Shown: positions 36,948 to 46,517 of the stretch, one piece after another | Position numbering within the stretch: position 1 is the stretch's first letter | Layout: each line of letters begins with the position of its first letter | Source: Methylocystis rosea | GTDB taxonomy: Bacteria; Pseudomonadota; Alphaproteobacteria; Rhizobiales; Beijerinckiaceae | Length of the DNA stretch: 64,000 nt | Direction of reading: 5' to 3' | NCBI RefSeq assembly: GCF_003855495.1 | Contig: NZ_CP034087.1 | Coordinates: forward strand, 186,001 to 250,000 | Position numbers and translations under genes: made by a program | Notes under the pieces: generated by a model | What the model was told of the DNA's origin: nothing | Databases searched by the model: none | Seen by the model: the letters and a program-made list of their open reading frames with translations, nothing else

Positions 36948-37370
36948 ATGAAGCAAAAGGATGGGCTCTCGATTGGCGAATTGTCGAAGCAAAGCGGCGT
37001 CAACATCGAGACGATCCGCTACTACGAGAAGATCGGGGTCATGCCGGTAACCGGCCGCAGCGCCGGCGGCTATCGCATCTACGGCGCGGATCACCTCAAA
37101 CGGCTGAGCTTCGTGCGACGCAGTCGGCAACTCGGATTCAGTCTCGACGAAATCCGCGGCCTGCTCCGCCTTGTCGACGGGCACGCTTACACATGCGCGG
37201 AAGTTCGCGCACTGACGTTGAGCCACGTTGCGGAGATTCGGCGGAAGATTAAGGATTTGAGACGACTCGAACGGGTGATGGCGGAGATGGCGGCGCAATG
37301 CAGCGGAGAACGCGTGCCTGAATGCCCTGTCGTCGATGCTCTCTTCGATGCGTCGTACGCATTTGGTTGA
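36948..37370 (+). CDS. merR: Mercury-responsive regulator MerR
   Basis: A 140-residue MerR-family regulator from ATG 36948 with GAGGAGG before it. It has a winged helix-turn-helix (LSIGELSKQSGVNIETIRYY), a long dimer helix and three cysteines at C83, C118 and C126, the positions of the Hg(II) ligands of MerR (C82, C117, C126 in Tn501). The last two are one residue closer than in Tn501 MerR. The Cys at 83 argues against CueR, which has Ser there. It activates the divergent mer operon. Confidence 0.94.
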   Translation: MKQKDGLSIGELSKQSGVNIETIRYYEKIGVMPVTGRSAGGYRIYGADHLKRLSFVRRSRQLGFSLDEIRGLLRLVDGHAYTCAEVRALTLSHVAEIRRKIKDLRRLERVMAEMAAQCSGERVPECPVVDALFDASYAFG

Positions 37371-37501
37371 TCAACGGCCTGAATCTGCCTCTTGGGCCGC
37401 CACGCAAGGTGGCGCCGGACATTTTGTTAGACGCGGCGGCGCAGCGCTTCGGGCTCGCCAAATGTCTGCTAGGTGTAGTTGAGCCATTTCTCTCCTTCGG
37501 C

Positions 37502-38908
37502 CTATCGACCGCTAGGCGTTTGCGCGCCGCCCCACAAATCCTTCACTTGTTCGAAATGGAGAGAAGGATCGTAATTCGTCGCATTGAGGTTCAAATTGCG
37601 AGTCGACAGGCGTCCGATCGCCGCGAGCACGGCGTAAGAGGCGATGACGCGGTCGCGTTGCGCGAGGATGAGGCCGATGCGCGCATTGAGCAGCTCCTGC
37701 TGCGCGTTAAGAATGTCGAGCGTCGTCCGTTGGCCCGCCTTCGCTTCCTCGCGCACGCCATAGAGCGCGCGCTCGGCCGCGGCGATCTGCGTTTGCGCCG
37801 ACGCGATCTGAGTCTTCGCCGCTTGCAGAGCGCCCCAGTTGGCGCGCACCAGCGCCAGAACCTCGGCGCGCGCCACATCGGCGTCGAGCCGGCGTTGTCC
37901 GGCGGTTTCCTTGGCCTGCCGCACGCGCGAGGAAGTGACGCCGCCTTCGTAAAGGGGCACATTCAAACGACCGCCGACCCTCGCGCCGATGTTGCGGTTG
38001 CCGATTCCAGTGAAATCCGTCTGCGTGAAAATATCGCCGACGATGGACAATCTCGGCAAGAATTCGGCCTCCAGCGCCTTGATGTCGAGATCGGCGGCGT
38101 CGGCGTCATGCAGCGCGGCGAGGATGAAGGGATGTTCGCCGAGTGCGATGCGCTCCGCCTCTTCGCGCGTTTTCGGCAAACGCCTGTCGATGGGCGCGCC
38201 GGGCGCGAGCTTCGTCGGCCCGACGCCGATTGTCCGGCGATAGACGCCGATGCTCGCGTCGAGCGTCGCGCGCGCGGCGCTCGCGAGCGATTTGCCGCCG
38301 GCGAGCCGCGCTTCGGCCTGGGATATGTCGGTGAGCGTGATCTGTCCGGCGAGATAGCGTTCGTGCGTCTGGCGCAATTGTTCGGCTAGAACGGCGACAT
38401 TGTTTTCCTGCAATTTCAGCACGGCCGTGTCGCGCAACACATTCATATAGGCGGAAACGGCGTCGAAGAGCACGCGCTGCTCGGTAAGGCGCAGCCGCTC
38501 ACGGCCGGCGAAGACGCCTGACTCCGCCGCGCGCGTCTGGTTTTGCGTCCTGAAGCCGTCGAAGATCGGCTGCTCAACCGAAAGAATCGCGCTGCGCGGT
38601 GCGCTGGCGCCCGATTGAATGCTCTTCGAATGGTCTGTCTTGGTGGGATCGTCTAAATAGACGTCGCGTTGCTGCGTAATGAGGCGATTTCTCTGCGCGC
38701 CGATATAGGCGTCGGCCGAAACGCGCGGCCGCAGGCCGGCTTGCGCCTGCGGCACGGTTTCGTCGATCGCCCGCAGCTGCGCCCGGCTGGCGTTGAGGAC
38801 CGGACTAGCCCCGTAAGCGCGGCGCATCGCGCCCGTCAGCGTTTCGGCGCAGGACGCAGAGTTCGCAAGGATGCAGATGAAAACTAAGGTGCTGCCGCGC
38901 GCGCTCAC
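37502..38908 (-). CDS. TolC-family outer-membrane efflux channel (czcC position)
   Basis: A 468-residue TolC-type protein with a signal peptide (about 1-21) and two TolC repeats: AMRRAYGASPVLNASRAQLR and GEHPFILAALHDADAADLDI mark their starts. The beta-strand segments (SAILSVEQPIFDGFRTQNQT, ARVGGRLNVPLYEGGVTSSR) are present. It starts with GTG, 3 bases after the czcA stop, so the order is czcB-czcA-channel. It closely resembles TolC itself rather than typical CzcC. It is the only full-length outer-membrane factor in the window and could also serve the Cus pump. Confidence 0.93.
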   Translation of the reverse strand: MSARGSTLVFICILANSASCAETLTGAMRRAYGASPVLNASRAQLRAIDETVPQAQAGLRPRVSADAYIGAQRNRLITQQRDVYLDDPTKTDHSKSIQSGASAPRSAILSVEQPIFDGFRTQNQTRAAESGVFAGRERLRLTEQRVLFDAVSAYMNVLRDTAVLKLQENNVAVLAEQLRQTHERYLAGQITLTDISQAEARLAGGKSLASAARATLDASIGVYRRTIGVGPTKLAPGAPIDRRLPKTREEAERIALGEHPFILAALHDADAADLDIKALEAEFLPRLSIVGDIFTQTDFTGIGNRNIGARVGGRLNVPLYEGGVTSSRVRQAKETAGQRRLDADVARAEVLALVRANWGALQAAKTQIASAQTQIAAAERALYGVREEAKAGQRTTLDILNAQQELLNARIGLILAQRDRVIASYAVLAAIGRLSTRNLNLNATNYDPSLHFEQVKDLWGGAQTPSGR

Positions 38909-38911
38909 GTC

Positions 38912-41900
38912 CTAGCCCCCGCCTTGTTCCGCCGTTGGCGAAGGGGAACCGCCGAACAGCGTGTAAAGCGCCGGCAGCACCATTAGCGTGAGTAGCGTGG
39001 CGCTGATGAGGCCGCCGATGACCACTGTCGCGATCGGCCTTTGCACTTCCGCGCCGGTGCTGGTCGCGAGCGCCATCGGAACGAAGCCGAGCGAGGCGAC
39101 AAGCGCGGTCATCGCCACGGGACGCAGCCGTGTCATGGCGCCTTGAAAGATCGCCTGACGCTCGGGAATGCCACTCATGATGAGCTGCTGAATGTAAGTG
39201 CGCATGACGAGGCCGTTGAGCACCGCGACGCCGGAGAGGGCGATGAACCCGACGGCGGCCGATACCGACATCGGCATGCCGCGCAGCCACAGCGCGGCGA
39301 CGCCGCCCGAGAGTCCCAGCGGCACGGCGGAAAACACCAGCAGCGCGTCGCGCGCGCTGCCGAGCGCCGAATAGAGCAGCAAGAAGATCATGAAGAAACA
39401 CACCGGCACGACGAGCATCAGACGCGCGCGCGCGGCCATCAGATTTTCGAACTGCCCGCCCCAGGTGATCCAATAGCCCGGCGGAATCGCAACCTTCGCC
39501 TCGACCTTCGCCTGCGCCTCGGCGACGACCGAGGCGATGTCGCGCCCGCGCACATTGGCGCTCACCACGACCCGGCGCTTGCCATTCTCGCGCGAAATCT
39601 GGTTCTGCCCCTCGACGATCGAAAATCTCGCGACCTGCTTGAGTTGAATCACGGGACCGGGCGTGGCGCTGCTCGAGGGCAGCGACACCGGAAGGGTCTC
39701 GAGCGCTCCCGTATCTTCGCGCAAATTATCGCCCAGTCGCACGAAAATCGGAAATCGGCGGTCACCCTCGAATATGACGCCCGCCCGCTGGCCGCCGATC
39801 GCCGCGCCGATCACATCCTGCACTGAGGCGAGGGAGAGGCCCAGCCGCGCGATGGCGCCCTTGTCGATCTTGATATCGAGCAGCGGCAGGCCTTCGACCT
39901 GCTCCACCTTCACGTCCTCTGCGCCGGGCACGCCCCGCAGGATGGCGGCGATGTGATTGGCGGCCTTGAGCATCTTGTCGAAGTCTTCGCCGAACACTTT
40001 GACGGCGACGTCGCCGCGCACGCCGGCGAGCAACTCATTGAACCGAACCTGAATCGGTTGACTGAAATCATAAACATTGCCGGCAAGCCGATCGACCTGC
40101 CGCTGAATGGCGCTAATAAAGGCCGGCTTCGGCAAATATGGATCGGACCATTCGCTCCGAGGTTTGAGCATAATGAAAGTGTCGGCCAAATTGGGCGGCA
40201 TCGGATCGGTCGCCACGTCGGAGGTTCCGGTCTTGGAAAAGACATAAGCGACTTCGGGGACCGCGCGAACGACGTTCTCCACCTGGGACTGCATGGCCTG
40301 GGACTGGGTCAGGGACGCACTCGGAATGCGATTGGCTTGCATGAGAATGTTCTGCTCGTCGAGCGTCGGAATGAACTCCTCGCCCAAACTCATGAACAGC
40401 AGGATTGCGAGCGCGAACACGCCGGCTCCGATCGCGATCGTCTTCGCCGGAGCGTCCATCGCCCACATGAGCAAAGGCCGATAGATGCGCTTCATCGCTG
40501 CGATGATCGCGTTCTCCTTTTCCTGCACGGGGCTCGAAATAAAAATCGCGACCATCGCCGGAAAGAAAGTGAGCGAAAGAACGAACTCCGACGCCAGGGC
40601 GATGATGACCGTCATCGCCATGGGGTGGAACATTTTGCCCTCGACTCCCGTGAAGGTGAGCACCGGGACATAGACCAGGATGATGATCGCCTGGCCGTAG
40701 ACCGTGGGCTTTCGCATCTCGACGGCGGATTCGACAATCGTGCTCAGCCGCTCCTCTTGCGACAAATCGCGGCCGAGGAAATGCCGGCGCTCGGCGAGAT
40801 GGCGCAGGCAGTTCTCGACGACGATGATCGCGCCGTCGGCGATGAGACCGAAGTCGAGGGCGCCGAGACTCATCAGATTGGCGCTGATCTTGCCGTAGAG
40901 CATGCCGATCGCCAGCAGCAGCATGGTGACGGGAATGACCAGCGCCGTGATGAACGCCGCGCGGAAATTGCCGAGCAGCAGGAAAAGCACGAGAATGACC
41001 AAAGCCGCGCCTTCGGAAAGATTCTTGGCGACGGTCCTGATCGTCGCGTCGACCAAGACCGTGCGGTTGAGCACGGTGCGCGCTTCGACCCCCGACGGCA
41101 ATGATTTGGAGATCTCCTTCATCTTCTGGTCGACTGCGGCCGACACTGTGCGGCTGTTGGCGCCGATCAGCATGAACGCGGTGCCGGTGACGACTTCTTC
41201 GCCGTTCATGCTGGCGCTGCCCATGCGCAATTCGCGGCCGACGCCGACCGTGGCGATCTCGCCGATCTTCACCGGCACGCCGCTGCGCGTCGTCGCCACC
41301 ACATTGCGGATGTCGTCGATCGTCTCCAGCCGCCCGCCGCTTCTGACGACGAGCCCATCGCCATTGCGTTCAACATAGCCGGCGCCGCGGCTGACATTGT
41401 TGCTCTCGATGACGGCGGCAAGGTTGCCGAAGGAGAGGCCGAGCGCCATGAGCTTCGCGGGGTCGGGCTGCACATGATATTGCTTGACATAGCCGCCGAG
41501 CGAGTCGACGCCGGCGACGCCCGGGACAGTGCGCAGTTGCGGCCTGATGATCCAGTCCTGCACCGTGCGCAGATAGGCGGTTTTTTCCAGGTCGGTGCGC
41601 AGCAACGCGCCCTCGGGCGTCAGATAGCTTCCGTCCTGCTGCCAGCCCGGCTCGCCGTCCAGCGGCGCAACGCCGCCGCTGTTTTCCTTATAGCGAACGA
41701 TCCACATATAGATTTCGGAGAGGCCAGTGGCGATCGGCCCCATGCGGACCTCGACCCGCGGCGGAAAATCCTCCTTCACCTGCGTCAGCCGCTCATTGAT
41801 CTGCTGCCGCGCGAAATAAATGTCGATCCCGTCGCTGAACACCGCCGTCACCTGTGCAAAGCCGTTGCGCGACAGGGAGCGGGTATATTCGAGCCCGGGA

Positions 41901-42127
41901 ATGCCGGCGAGCGCGTTCTCGATCGGATAGGCGACCTGTTTCTCCATCTCAATGGGGGAAAGCGCCGGCGCCAGCGCGTTGACCTGTACCTGAACGTTGG
42001 TGATGTCGGGGACGGCGTCGATCGGTAGACGCGTCATGGACCATGCGCCGAACGCGCCGGCCAAGGCCACGAGCAGCACGATCAGCCAGCGCTGATGGAC
42101 CGAAAAGGCGATGATCCGCTTCATCAT
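38912..42127 (-). CDS. czcA: CzcA-type RND heavy-metal efflux pump
   Basis: A 1071-residue RND pump. The proton-relay helix reads ALDFGLIADGAIIVVENC with DFGLIADGA at 425-433, the HME1/HME2 pattern of Zn/Co/Cd pumps, with Asp and Glu in place of the CusA type. The three CusA methionines are not present at the equivalent sites. An insertion (residues about 146-180, GGVAPLDGEPGWQQDGSYLT) is found in the periplasmic porter region, as in other CnrA/CzcA-like proteins. It exports divalent metal with protons. The gene is 12 bases after czcB and 3 bases before the channel gene. Confidence 0.94.
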   Translation of the reverse strand: MMKRIIAFSVHQRWLIVLLVALAGAFGAWSMTRLPIDAVPDITNVQVQVNALAPALSPIEMEKQVAYPIENALAGIPGLEYTRSLSRNGFAQVTAVFSDGIDIYFARQQINERLTQVKEDFPPRVEVRMGPIATGLSEIYMWIVRYKENSGGVAPLDGEPGWQQDGSYLTPEGALLRTDLEKTAYLRTVQDWIIRPQLRTVPGVAGVDSLGGYVKQYHVQPDPAKLMALGLSFGNLAAVIESNNVSRGAGYVERNGDGLVVRSGGRLETIDDIRNVVATTRSGVPVKIGEIATVGVGRELRMGSASMNGEEVVTGTAFMLIGANSRTVSAAVDQKMKEISKSLPSGVEARTVLNRTVLVDATIRTVAKNLSEGAALVILVLFLLLGNFRAAFITALVIPVTMLLLAIGMLYGKISANLMSLGALDFGLIADGAIIVVENCLRHLAERRHFLGRDLSQEERLSTIVESAVEMRKPTVYGQAIIILVYVPVLTFTGVEGKMFHPMAMTVIIALASEFVLSLTFFPAMVAIFISSPVQEKENAIIAAMKRIYRPLLMWAMDAPAKTIAIGAGVFALAILLFMSLGEEFIPTLDEQNILMQANRIPSASLTQSQAMQSQVENVVRAVPEVAYVFSKTGTSDVATDPMPPNLADTFIMLKPRSEWSDPYLPKPAFISAIQRQVDRLAGNVYDFSQPIQVRFNELLAGVRGDVAVKVFGEDFDKMLKAANHIAAILRGVPGAEDVKVEQVEGLPLLDIKIDKGAIARLGLSLASVQDVIGAAIGGQRAGVIFEGDRRFPIFVRLGDNLREDTGALETLPVSLPSSSATPGPVIQLKQVARFSIVEGQNQISRENGKRRVVVSANVRGRDIASVVAEAQAKVEAKVAIPPGYWITWGGQFENLMAARARLMLVVPVCFFMIFLLLYSALGSARDALLVFSAVPLGLSGGVAALWLRGMPMSVSAAVGFIALSGVAVLNGLVMRTYIQQLIMSGIPERQAIFQGAMTRLRPVAMTALVASLGFVPMALATSTGAEVQRPIATVVIGGLISATLLTLMVLPALYTLFGGSPSPTAEQGGG

Positions 42128-42139
42128 GGGCCGGCGCCT

Positions 42140-43423
42140 TCATTCCTCGGGAATATTGCTCTTAGCTGCCTCGGCCTTGAGCACGAATGTGTTGGACACG
42201 GCGATTGCCTCGCCCGGCGATAATCCCGCCGTCACCTCGGCCGACACGTCGTCGGTCGCACCAATGACGATCTTCCGTTTCACAAAGCCGTTTGGCGCGC
42301 GCACGAAGACGGTCGGCTCATTGTCAATCATCTGCATCGCCGCGCGCGGAATTCTGACCTTCACTGGCGTGCGCGCCAGCGCGATCTCGGCGTTGAGCAG
42401 AACGCCCGGATGCAGGGCGAAATCGGGATTGCCGAAACTGGCGATCACATGACCTGAGCGCGTCTCTTGCGTGATTATGGCGTTGACGACGACGACCTTC
42501 CCCTCGAAGACGCGCTCGTCCGGCGTTTTCACCAGGACGAGCTGCCCTTCGCGTATGGCGGCGAGATCACTGATCGGAACGGAAATATCCGCCTGCACGA
42601 CCGAGAGATCTGAGAGCACATAGAGCTCCTTCGCCTGCCCCTCGCCGCCCACCGGCTGACCCAGGCTGACGAGTCGCTCGATGACGCGGCCGGCGATCGG
42701 CGCGCGGATTTCTTTGCGCCGCAGGCTGGAGATCGGCTGTGAGGGAAGATCGGTGATTTCCGATTCGGAAAGATCGAGCGCGGCGAGCTTTTGCCGTGCG
42801 AGATCGAGGCGCAGCTTCGCCTCGGCGAAGCTCGTCTTCGCCTTCAGAAACAGTTGTTCGGCGGTGATCTTCTTTTCGAACAGGCCTTTCTCGCGCAGGA
42901 AGAGCTGGTTCTGCAAATCATATTGCACGGCGGCGGCGAGATAGCCGCTTTTGGCGTCGGCCACCTCGCGGCTGTCGACAACGGCGATCACCTCGTTCAA
43001 CGCGACATTGTCGCCGAGCCTCTTGCGCAATTCGGCGATTGTGCCCGCCACCTTCGCGGCGACGCGGCCGATTCGGTCGGGATCCGGCGTCATGGAAGCG
43101 GGAGCCACAAGGCGTTTCGTGAGCGTTCCAGGACCGGCCGGCGCCGTTTCGATCTTGGCCGCTTCGATCTGCTCAAGTGTAAGCTTGACGAGGCCCTCAG
43201 CGCTCTGTTGCTCCGCCGGTTGCACGACTTCTGTCTTGGACGAGAACAAGAATCGCAGTGGCGCCGATATTTGCGGGAACCATGAACCGATCACCGCGCT
43301 TGCAACGATGATAATAACGAGCAGGAAACTGCGAGACGACAGTTTCGCAGTGCTTTTCCGCAGACGCGTGGCGAAGGCGTCGGACTGGGGCCCCGTAGCC
43401 CCATCGCTGTTTGGTTTTGTCAT
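42140..43423 (-). CDS. czcB: CzcB-type periplasmic adaptor
   Basis: A 427-residue membrane-fusion protein from ATG 43423 (GGGG lies 8 bases upstream; an ATG 6 bases earlier is less well placed). One membrane segment (FLLVIIIVASAVIGSWFP) is followed by the beta-barrel, lipoyl and coiled-coil modules: VAAKVAGTIAELRKRLGDNV, the helical hairpin at AKSGYLAAAVQYDLQNQLFL, and RKEIRAPIAGRVIERLVSLG. It links czcA with the outer-membrane channel. No His-rich metal domain is present, unlike C. metallidurans CzcB. Confidence 0.92.
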   Translation of the reverse strand: MTKPNSDGATGPQSDAFATRLRKSTAKLSSRSFLLVIIIVASAVIGSWFPQISAPLRFLFSSKTEVVQPAEQQSAEGLVKLTLEQIEAAKIETAPAGPGTLTKRLVAPASMTPDPDRIGRVAAKVAGTIAELRKRLGDNVALNEVIAVVDSREVADAKSGYLAAAVQYDLQNQLFLREKGLFEKKITAEQLFLKAKTSFAEAKLRLDLARQKLAALDLSESEITDLPSQPISSLRRKEIRAPIAGRVIERLVSLGQPVGGEGQAKELYVLSDLSVVQADISVPISDLAAIREGQLVLVKTPDERVFEGKVVVVNAIITQETRSGHVIASFGNPDFALHPGVLLNAEIALARTPVKVRIPRAAMQMIDNEPTVFVRAPNGFVKRKIVIGATDDVSAEVTAGLSPGEAIAVSNTFVLKAEAAKSNIPEE

Positions 43424-43849
43424 GTGCATGTCCCCAACCTGCGTTGATGAGAAAGCAAAGGGGGTTGAGTAATTTGAGAGAGCGTCGGCGTCAGCCGGAA
43501 AATGCCGATGCGCCGAAGCCCGAACAATCCTCATGCGATATGCAAGTCTTGCGCGGGTCATATCCTAAGTCGTCCATTCTGGCCTTGATCGCGGCCTCAG
43601 GTAGTCATTTGTGCGCGCCGCATCACCGCAAGGACCATTTTACTGGGGACGATTTTCACCGACGAGTGCACACTAGTCAGCGCCGAACGTCGCGATAAAG
43701 CCCAATATTTTCAGGGTGTGGAGCATTGTTGTAATCTTCCGTTGATCGGGCAGCCCAAAATATCCAGGGCGACGGGGCGACCGTAACAACCCGCGCCTGT
43801 CGATTTGCTATCCGAGCTTGTTAGCGATTTGACAGCAACAGTCGCGGAT
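43424..43849. other. Divergent control region between czcB and the PepSY/two-component genes
   Basis: No gene is supported. The region must drive czcB leftward and the regulator operon rightward. It holds a pair of imperfect 20-base repeats (listed separately). Confidence 0.5.
43699..43771. promoter_or_regulatory. Two imperfect 20-base repeats, candidate response-regulator sites
   Basis: AGCCCAATATTTTCAGGGTG at 43699-43718 and AGCCCAAAATATCCAGGGCG at 43752-43771 agree at 16 of 20 positions, and each is itself a loose GCCC...GGG(C) inverted repeat. They are 53 bases apart, close to five helical turns, so a regulator could bind both on one DNA face. They lie between czcB and the regulator operon, and the response regulator at 44191 is the obvious candidate. 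Confidence 0.45.
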
Positions 43850-44191
43850 ATGTCGCCCATGCGTAAAATATTTCGAGGAACGTCTGTCGGCGTGGTCTTC
43901 GCGCTTTCCGCGAGCCTTGCCGCGAGCGTCACGTTCGGCAATGAGGTCGGCGAGCGCCGCGATGACCACGACATCGCGCTCGGGGCGCTCGAGCGTGGCG
44001 AAATTTTGCCGCTGGAAACCGTGCTGTCCGAGGTGCGCAAGACAATTCATGGCGAAATCGTCGGTATTGAACTGGAGCGAGAGCGCGAAACTTGGCTATA
44101 CCAAATCAAGATCATTGCGCCTGGAAATTCCATGATCGAGGTACATGTCGACGCACGAACAGCCAAGGTTCTCGAAACCAGAGGCAAATAA
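43850..44191 (+). CDS. PepSY-domain secreted protein upstream of the response regulator
   Basis: About 113 residues from ATG 43850 (ATG 43859 is also possible). A signal peptide (FRGTSVGVVFALSASLAASVTFG) precedes a PepSY domain: ILPLETVLSEVRKTIHGEIV, then GIELERERETWLYQIKIIAP and EVHVDARTAKVLETRGK. Its TAA stop and the regulator ATG overlap as TAATG, so it is co-translated with the two-component system. PepSY proteins of this type often precede PhoP-like regulators and may act as periplasmic sensors or inhibitors. Confidence 0.85.
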   Translation: MSPMRKIFRGTSVGVVFALSASLAASVTFGNEVGERRDDHDIALGALERGEILPLETVLSEVRKTIHGEIVGIELERERETWLYQIKIIAPGNSMIEVHVDARTAKVLETRGK

Positions 44192-44853
44192 TGCGTATTC
44201 TGCTGGTGGAAGATGACGATAGGATCGCCCGCAACGTTGAGGAGGCGCTCACCGATGCAGGCTATTTGGTCGACCGCGAATGCGATGGAGAAGAAGCTTG
44301 GTTCAAAGGCGACACCGAGGATTACGCGGCGGTCATTCTCGATCTCGGCCTACCCCGCATAGATGGCCTCACGATATTGAAGAGATGGCGCGCCAACGGC
44401 CGCGCCATGCCCATCCTCATCCTCACCTCGCGAGACACCTGGATGGAAAGGGTGGAAGGCATCAATTGCGGCGCCGACGATTATTTGCCCAAACCTTTCA
44501 AAATGGAGGAAGTGCTGGCGCGTCTTCGCGCCATTGTGCGTCGATCGGCCGGACTTTCCGTGCCGATCATTACGATTGGCGCTTTGAGCCTCGACACCCG
44601 GCAAATGCGAGTGACGCGCGACGGCGCACATCTCAATCTCACTCCGCAAGAATATCGGCTGCTTAGTTATTTGATGCACCATTCCGGCCGAGTCGTGCCG
44701 CATTCCGAGCTCCTAGAACAACTCTTTTCTCATGATTTTGACAAGGACAGCAACGCAATCGAAGTTCTTATTGGGCGCGTACGCAAGAAAATTGGCCTCG
44801 ACTGTATCGAGACACGCCGCGGCTTCGGCTACTTCATTGGCAGGGACGAATGA
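44191..44853 (+). CDS. OmpR/PhoP-family response regulator
   Basis: A 220-residue regulator with a receiver domain (acidic pocket VEDDD near the start, phosphate-accepting Asp in VILDLGLPRIDG, Lys in YLPKPF) and a winged-helix DNA domain (LNLTPQEYRLLSYLMHHSGR, GRVRKKIG, IETRRGFGYFI). It starts at the overlap with the PepSY stop, and its own stop overlaps the kinase start as ATGA. It likely controls this operon, the divergent czc genes and perhaps the P-type ATPase block downstream. Confidence 0.92.
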   Translation: MRILLVEDDDRIARNVEEALTDAGYLVDRECDGEEAWFKGDTEDYAAVILDLGLPRIDGLTILKRWRANGRAMPILILTSRDTWMERVEGINCGADDYLPKPFKMEEVLARLRAIVRRSAGLSVPIITIGALSLDTRQMRVTRDGAHLNLTPQEYRLLSYLMHHSGRVVPHSELLEQLFSHDFDKDSNAIEVLIGRVRKKIGLDCIETRRGFGYFIGRDE

Positions 44854-46247
44854 GGGCCAAGTCCTTACGTTTGCGCCTGTTTGTTGCGGCGGCCATATCG
44901 CTGATCATCGCTCTTTTTGTTGCCGGGACGGGGCTGGTTAGCGTCTTTGAGCGTTACGTGGTCCGTCGCGTCGGGATCGAACTCGATACTTATATTCGAC
45001 AGCTTGCCGCAAACGTTTCTGTAAATCCCGACGGATCGCTTCAGCTCAATCGACCGTTGGCCGATCCGCGCTTTGATCAGCCGTTGAGCGGCCTCTATTG
45101 GCAAATCGTTGACGACGCCAGCGGCGTCAAGCTGCGGTCGCGCTCGCTGTGGGATCACGTCATCGACCTCCCCCAGGATGTCTTGGAGCCTGGGATCGTA
45201 CACCATCACGATTTGCCCGGACCGAGCGGGGAAACGCTGTTTGTCAGCGAGCGCCGGGTGATTTACACGGTTGCCGGCGTAACGCGGCGGCTACGGATGA
45301 CGGCGGCGCTTGATCGCAAAGAAATCATCGCAGCCCGAAGCGAGTTCGCCGGCGACGTCGGCCTATCTCTCGCAATCCTGGCCGTGGTTCTGTTGCTTGC
45401 AGCGTGGGGACAGATTGCTATTGGGCTTAGACCGCTGGAAGCTCTCCGTCGAAGCGTAAACGCCGTTCGTGCGGGGGAGCAGAAGGCTATCGCAGTCGAT
45501 GAGCCGGAAGAAATCATGCCTCTCGTCGCCGAAGTCAATTCTCTTCTCGATGCCAAAGCCAAGGCCATCGAAACCGCAAAAGCCCGCGCCGCCGATTTGG
45601 CGCATGGCCTCAAGACGCCGCTGACAGTCTTAGCGACAGACGCGGAAAGGTTGCGGCGAAAAGGCGAAACAGAGATCGCCGACGAACTGCAAGACCTCGC
45701 ATTCGGCATGCGTCGCCTCATCAACCATGAGCTTTCCAGGGCGCGCTTGCAATCTGCCCCCGGGATGGCAAAGGAAGGGATTGCAATCCGCAACGTAATC
45801 GAAAGCATAATCAGGACGCTCTCGCGCAGCCCGAAGGGATCGAGGATCTCTTGGCGCGTCGAGGTCTCGACGGAAGCAGTTGCCTACATTTCCCCAGAGG
45901 ACGCGACCGAGCTGCTTGGCGTTCTCCTGGACAATGCCGTCAAATGGTCGAACATGGAAGTTCGCATCGCCGCGCAAGGCGAGAACGGCTTGCGCATCGT
46001 CATCGAAGACGACGGTCCTGGGGTTTCTCCAGATCAGATCGAGAAACTCGGGCAGCGTGGCGTCAGGCTCGATGAAGCCACCGAAGGTTGGGGGCTCGGC
46101 CTCTCCATCGCCGCCGATATCGTCGAAGCCTACGGAGGTCAGATGGATTTTGGAGTTCGCGCGCCACACGGGTTTCAAGTGACGGTCCTTTTGCCAGGGC
46201 TCGCAAAAAAAATTTCAAAAATGTCTCGAGGCAGTGAGCGCGACTGA
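44850..46247 (+). CDS. Sensor histidine kinase
   Basis: A 465-residue kinase: helix 1 (about 10-29), a periplasmic sensor of about 130 residues with a His pair cluster (GIVHHHDLPG), helix 2 (LSLAILAVVLLLAAWGQIAI), a HAMP-like linker, the phosphorylation site DLAHGLKTPLTVLATDAERL and an ATPase domain with LLDNAVKW (N box), EDDGPGVSPDQ and RLDEATEGWGLGLSI. It pairs with the regulator upstream (4-base overlap). The HHH motif might bind metal; that is a guess. Confidence 0.92.
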   Translation: MRAKSLRLRLFVAAAISLIIALFVAGTGLVSVFERYVVRRVGIELDTYIRQLAANVSVNPDGSLQLNRPLADPRFDQPLSGLYWQIVDDASGVKLRSRSLWDHVIDLPQDVLEPGIVHHHDLPGPSGETLFVSERRVIYTVAGVTRRLRMTAALDRKEIIAARSEFAGDVGLSLAILAVVLLLAAWGQIAIGLRPLEALRRSVNAVRAGEQKAIAVDEPEEIMPLVAEVNSLLDAKAKAIETAKARAADLAHGLKTPLTVLATDAERLRRKGETEIADELQDLAFGMRRLINHELSRARLQSAPGMAKEGIAIRNVIESIIRTLSRSPKGSRISWRVEVSTEAVAYISPEDATELLGVLLDNAVKWSNMEVRIAAQGENGLRIVIEDDGPGVSPDQIEKLGQRGVRLDEATEGWGLGLSIAADIVEAYGGQMDFGVRAPHGFQVTVLLPGLAKKISKMSRGSERD

Positions 46248-46517
46248 ATCGGGGGGTATGAAACACGTATTACGTATTAGCCGAACGCGCGATATTGGAG
46301 CCTACCTCGGGTTTGACCGAGAAAACCGATCGGCCGACACCGATATCGGCATGGGCACCAAGGCAGAAGCGCGTCAAAAGGCACAAGAATCGAGAGCGCC
46401 GTTTTACTTCGGAGCGCGTCGAGAAGCGCGTTTAGGACGACGACGGCCAGCTTACGCGATGAGGCCAAGCAAAGGCAACGGGTCGAGCATACGTCTTCAA
46501 TTGAGCAGGATAGGCTA
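46248..46517. other. Gap between the sensor kinase and the TPR-ATPase gene
   Basis: A 94-codon frame (46234-46518) is open but its translation is Arg/Gly-rich with no family features, so I do not call it. ACGTATT occurs twice in a row at 46265-46278. The AGGA ribosome site of the next gene is at 46507-46510. Confidence 0.4.

Noticed and set aside
39953..41104. 383-codon plus-strand frame inside czcA
   Set aside because: Antisense shadow of czcA with the same low-complexity Arg/Asp/His composition.
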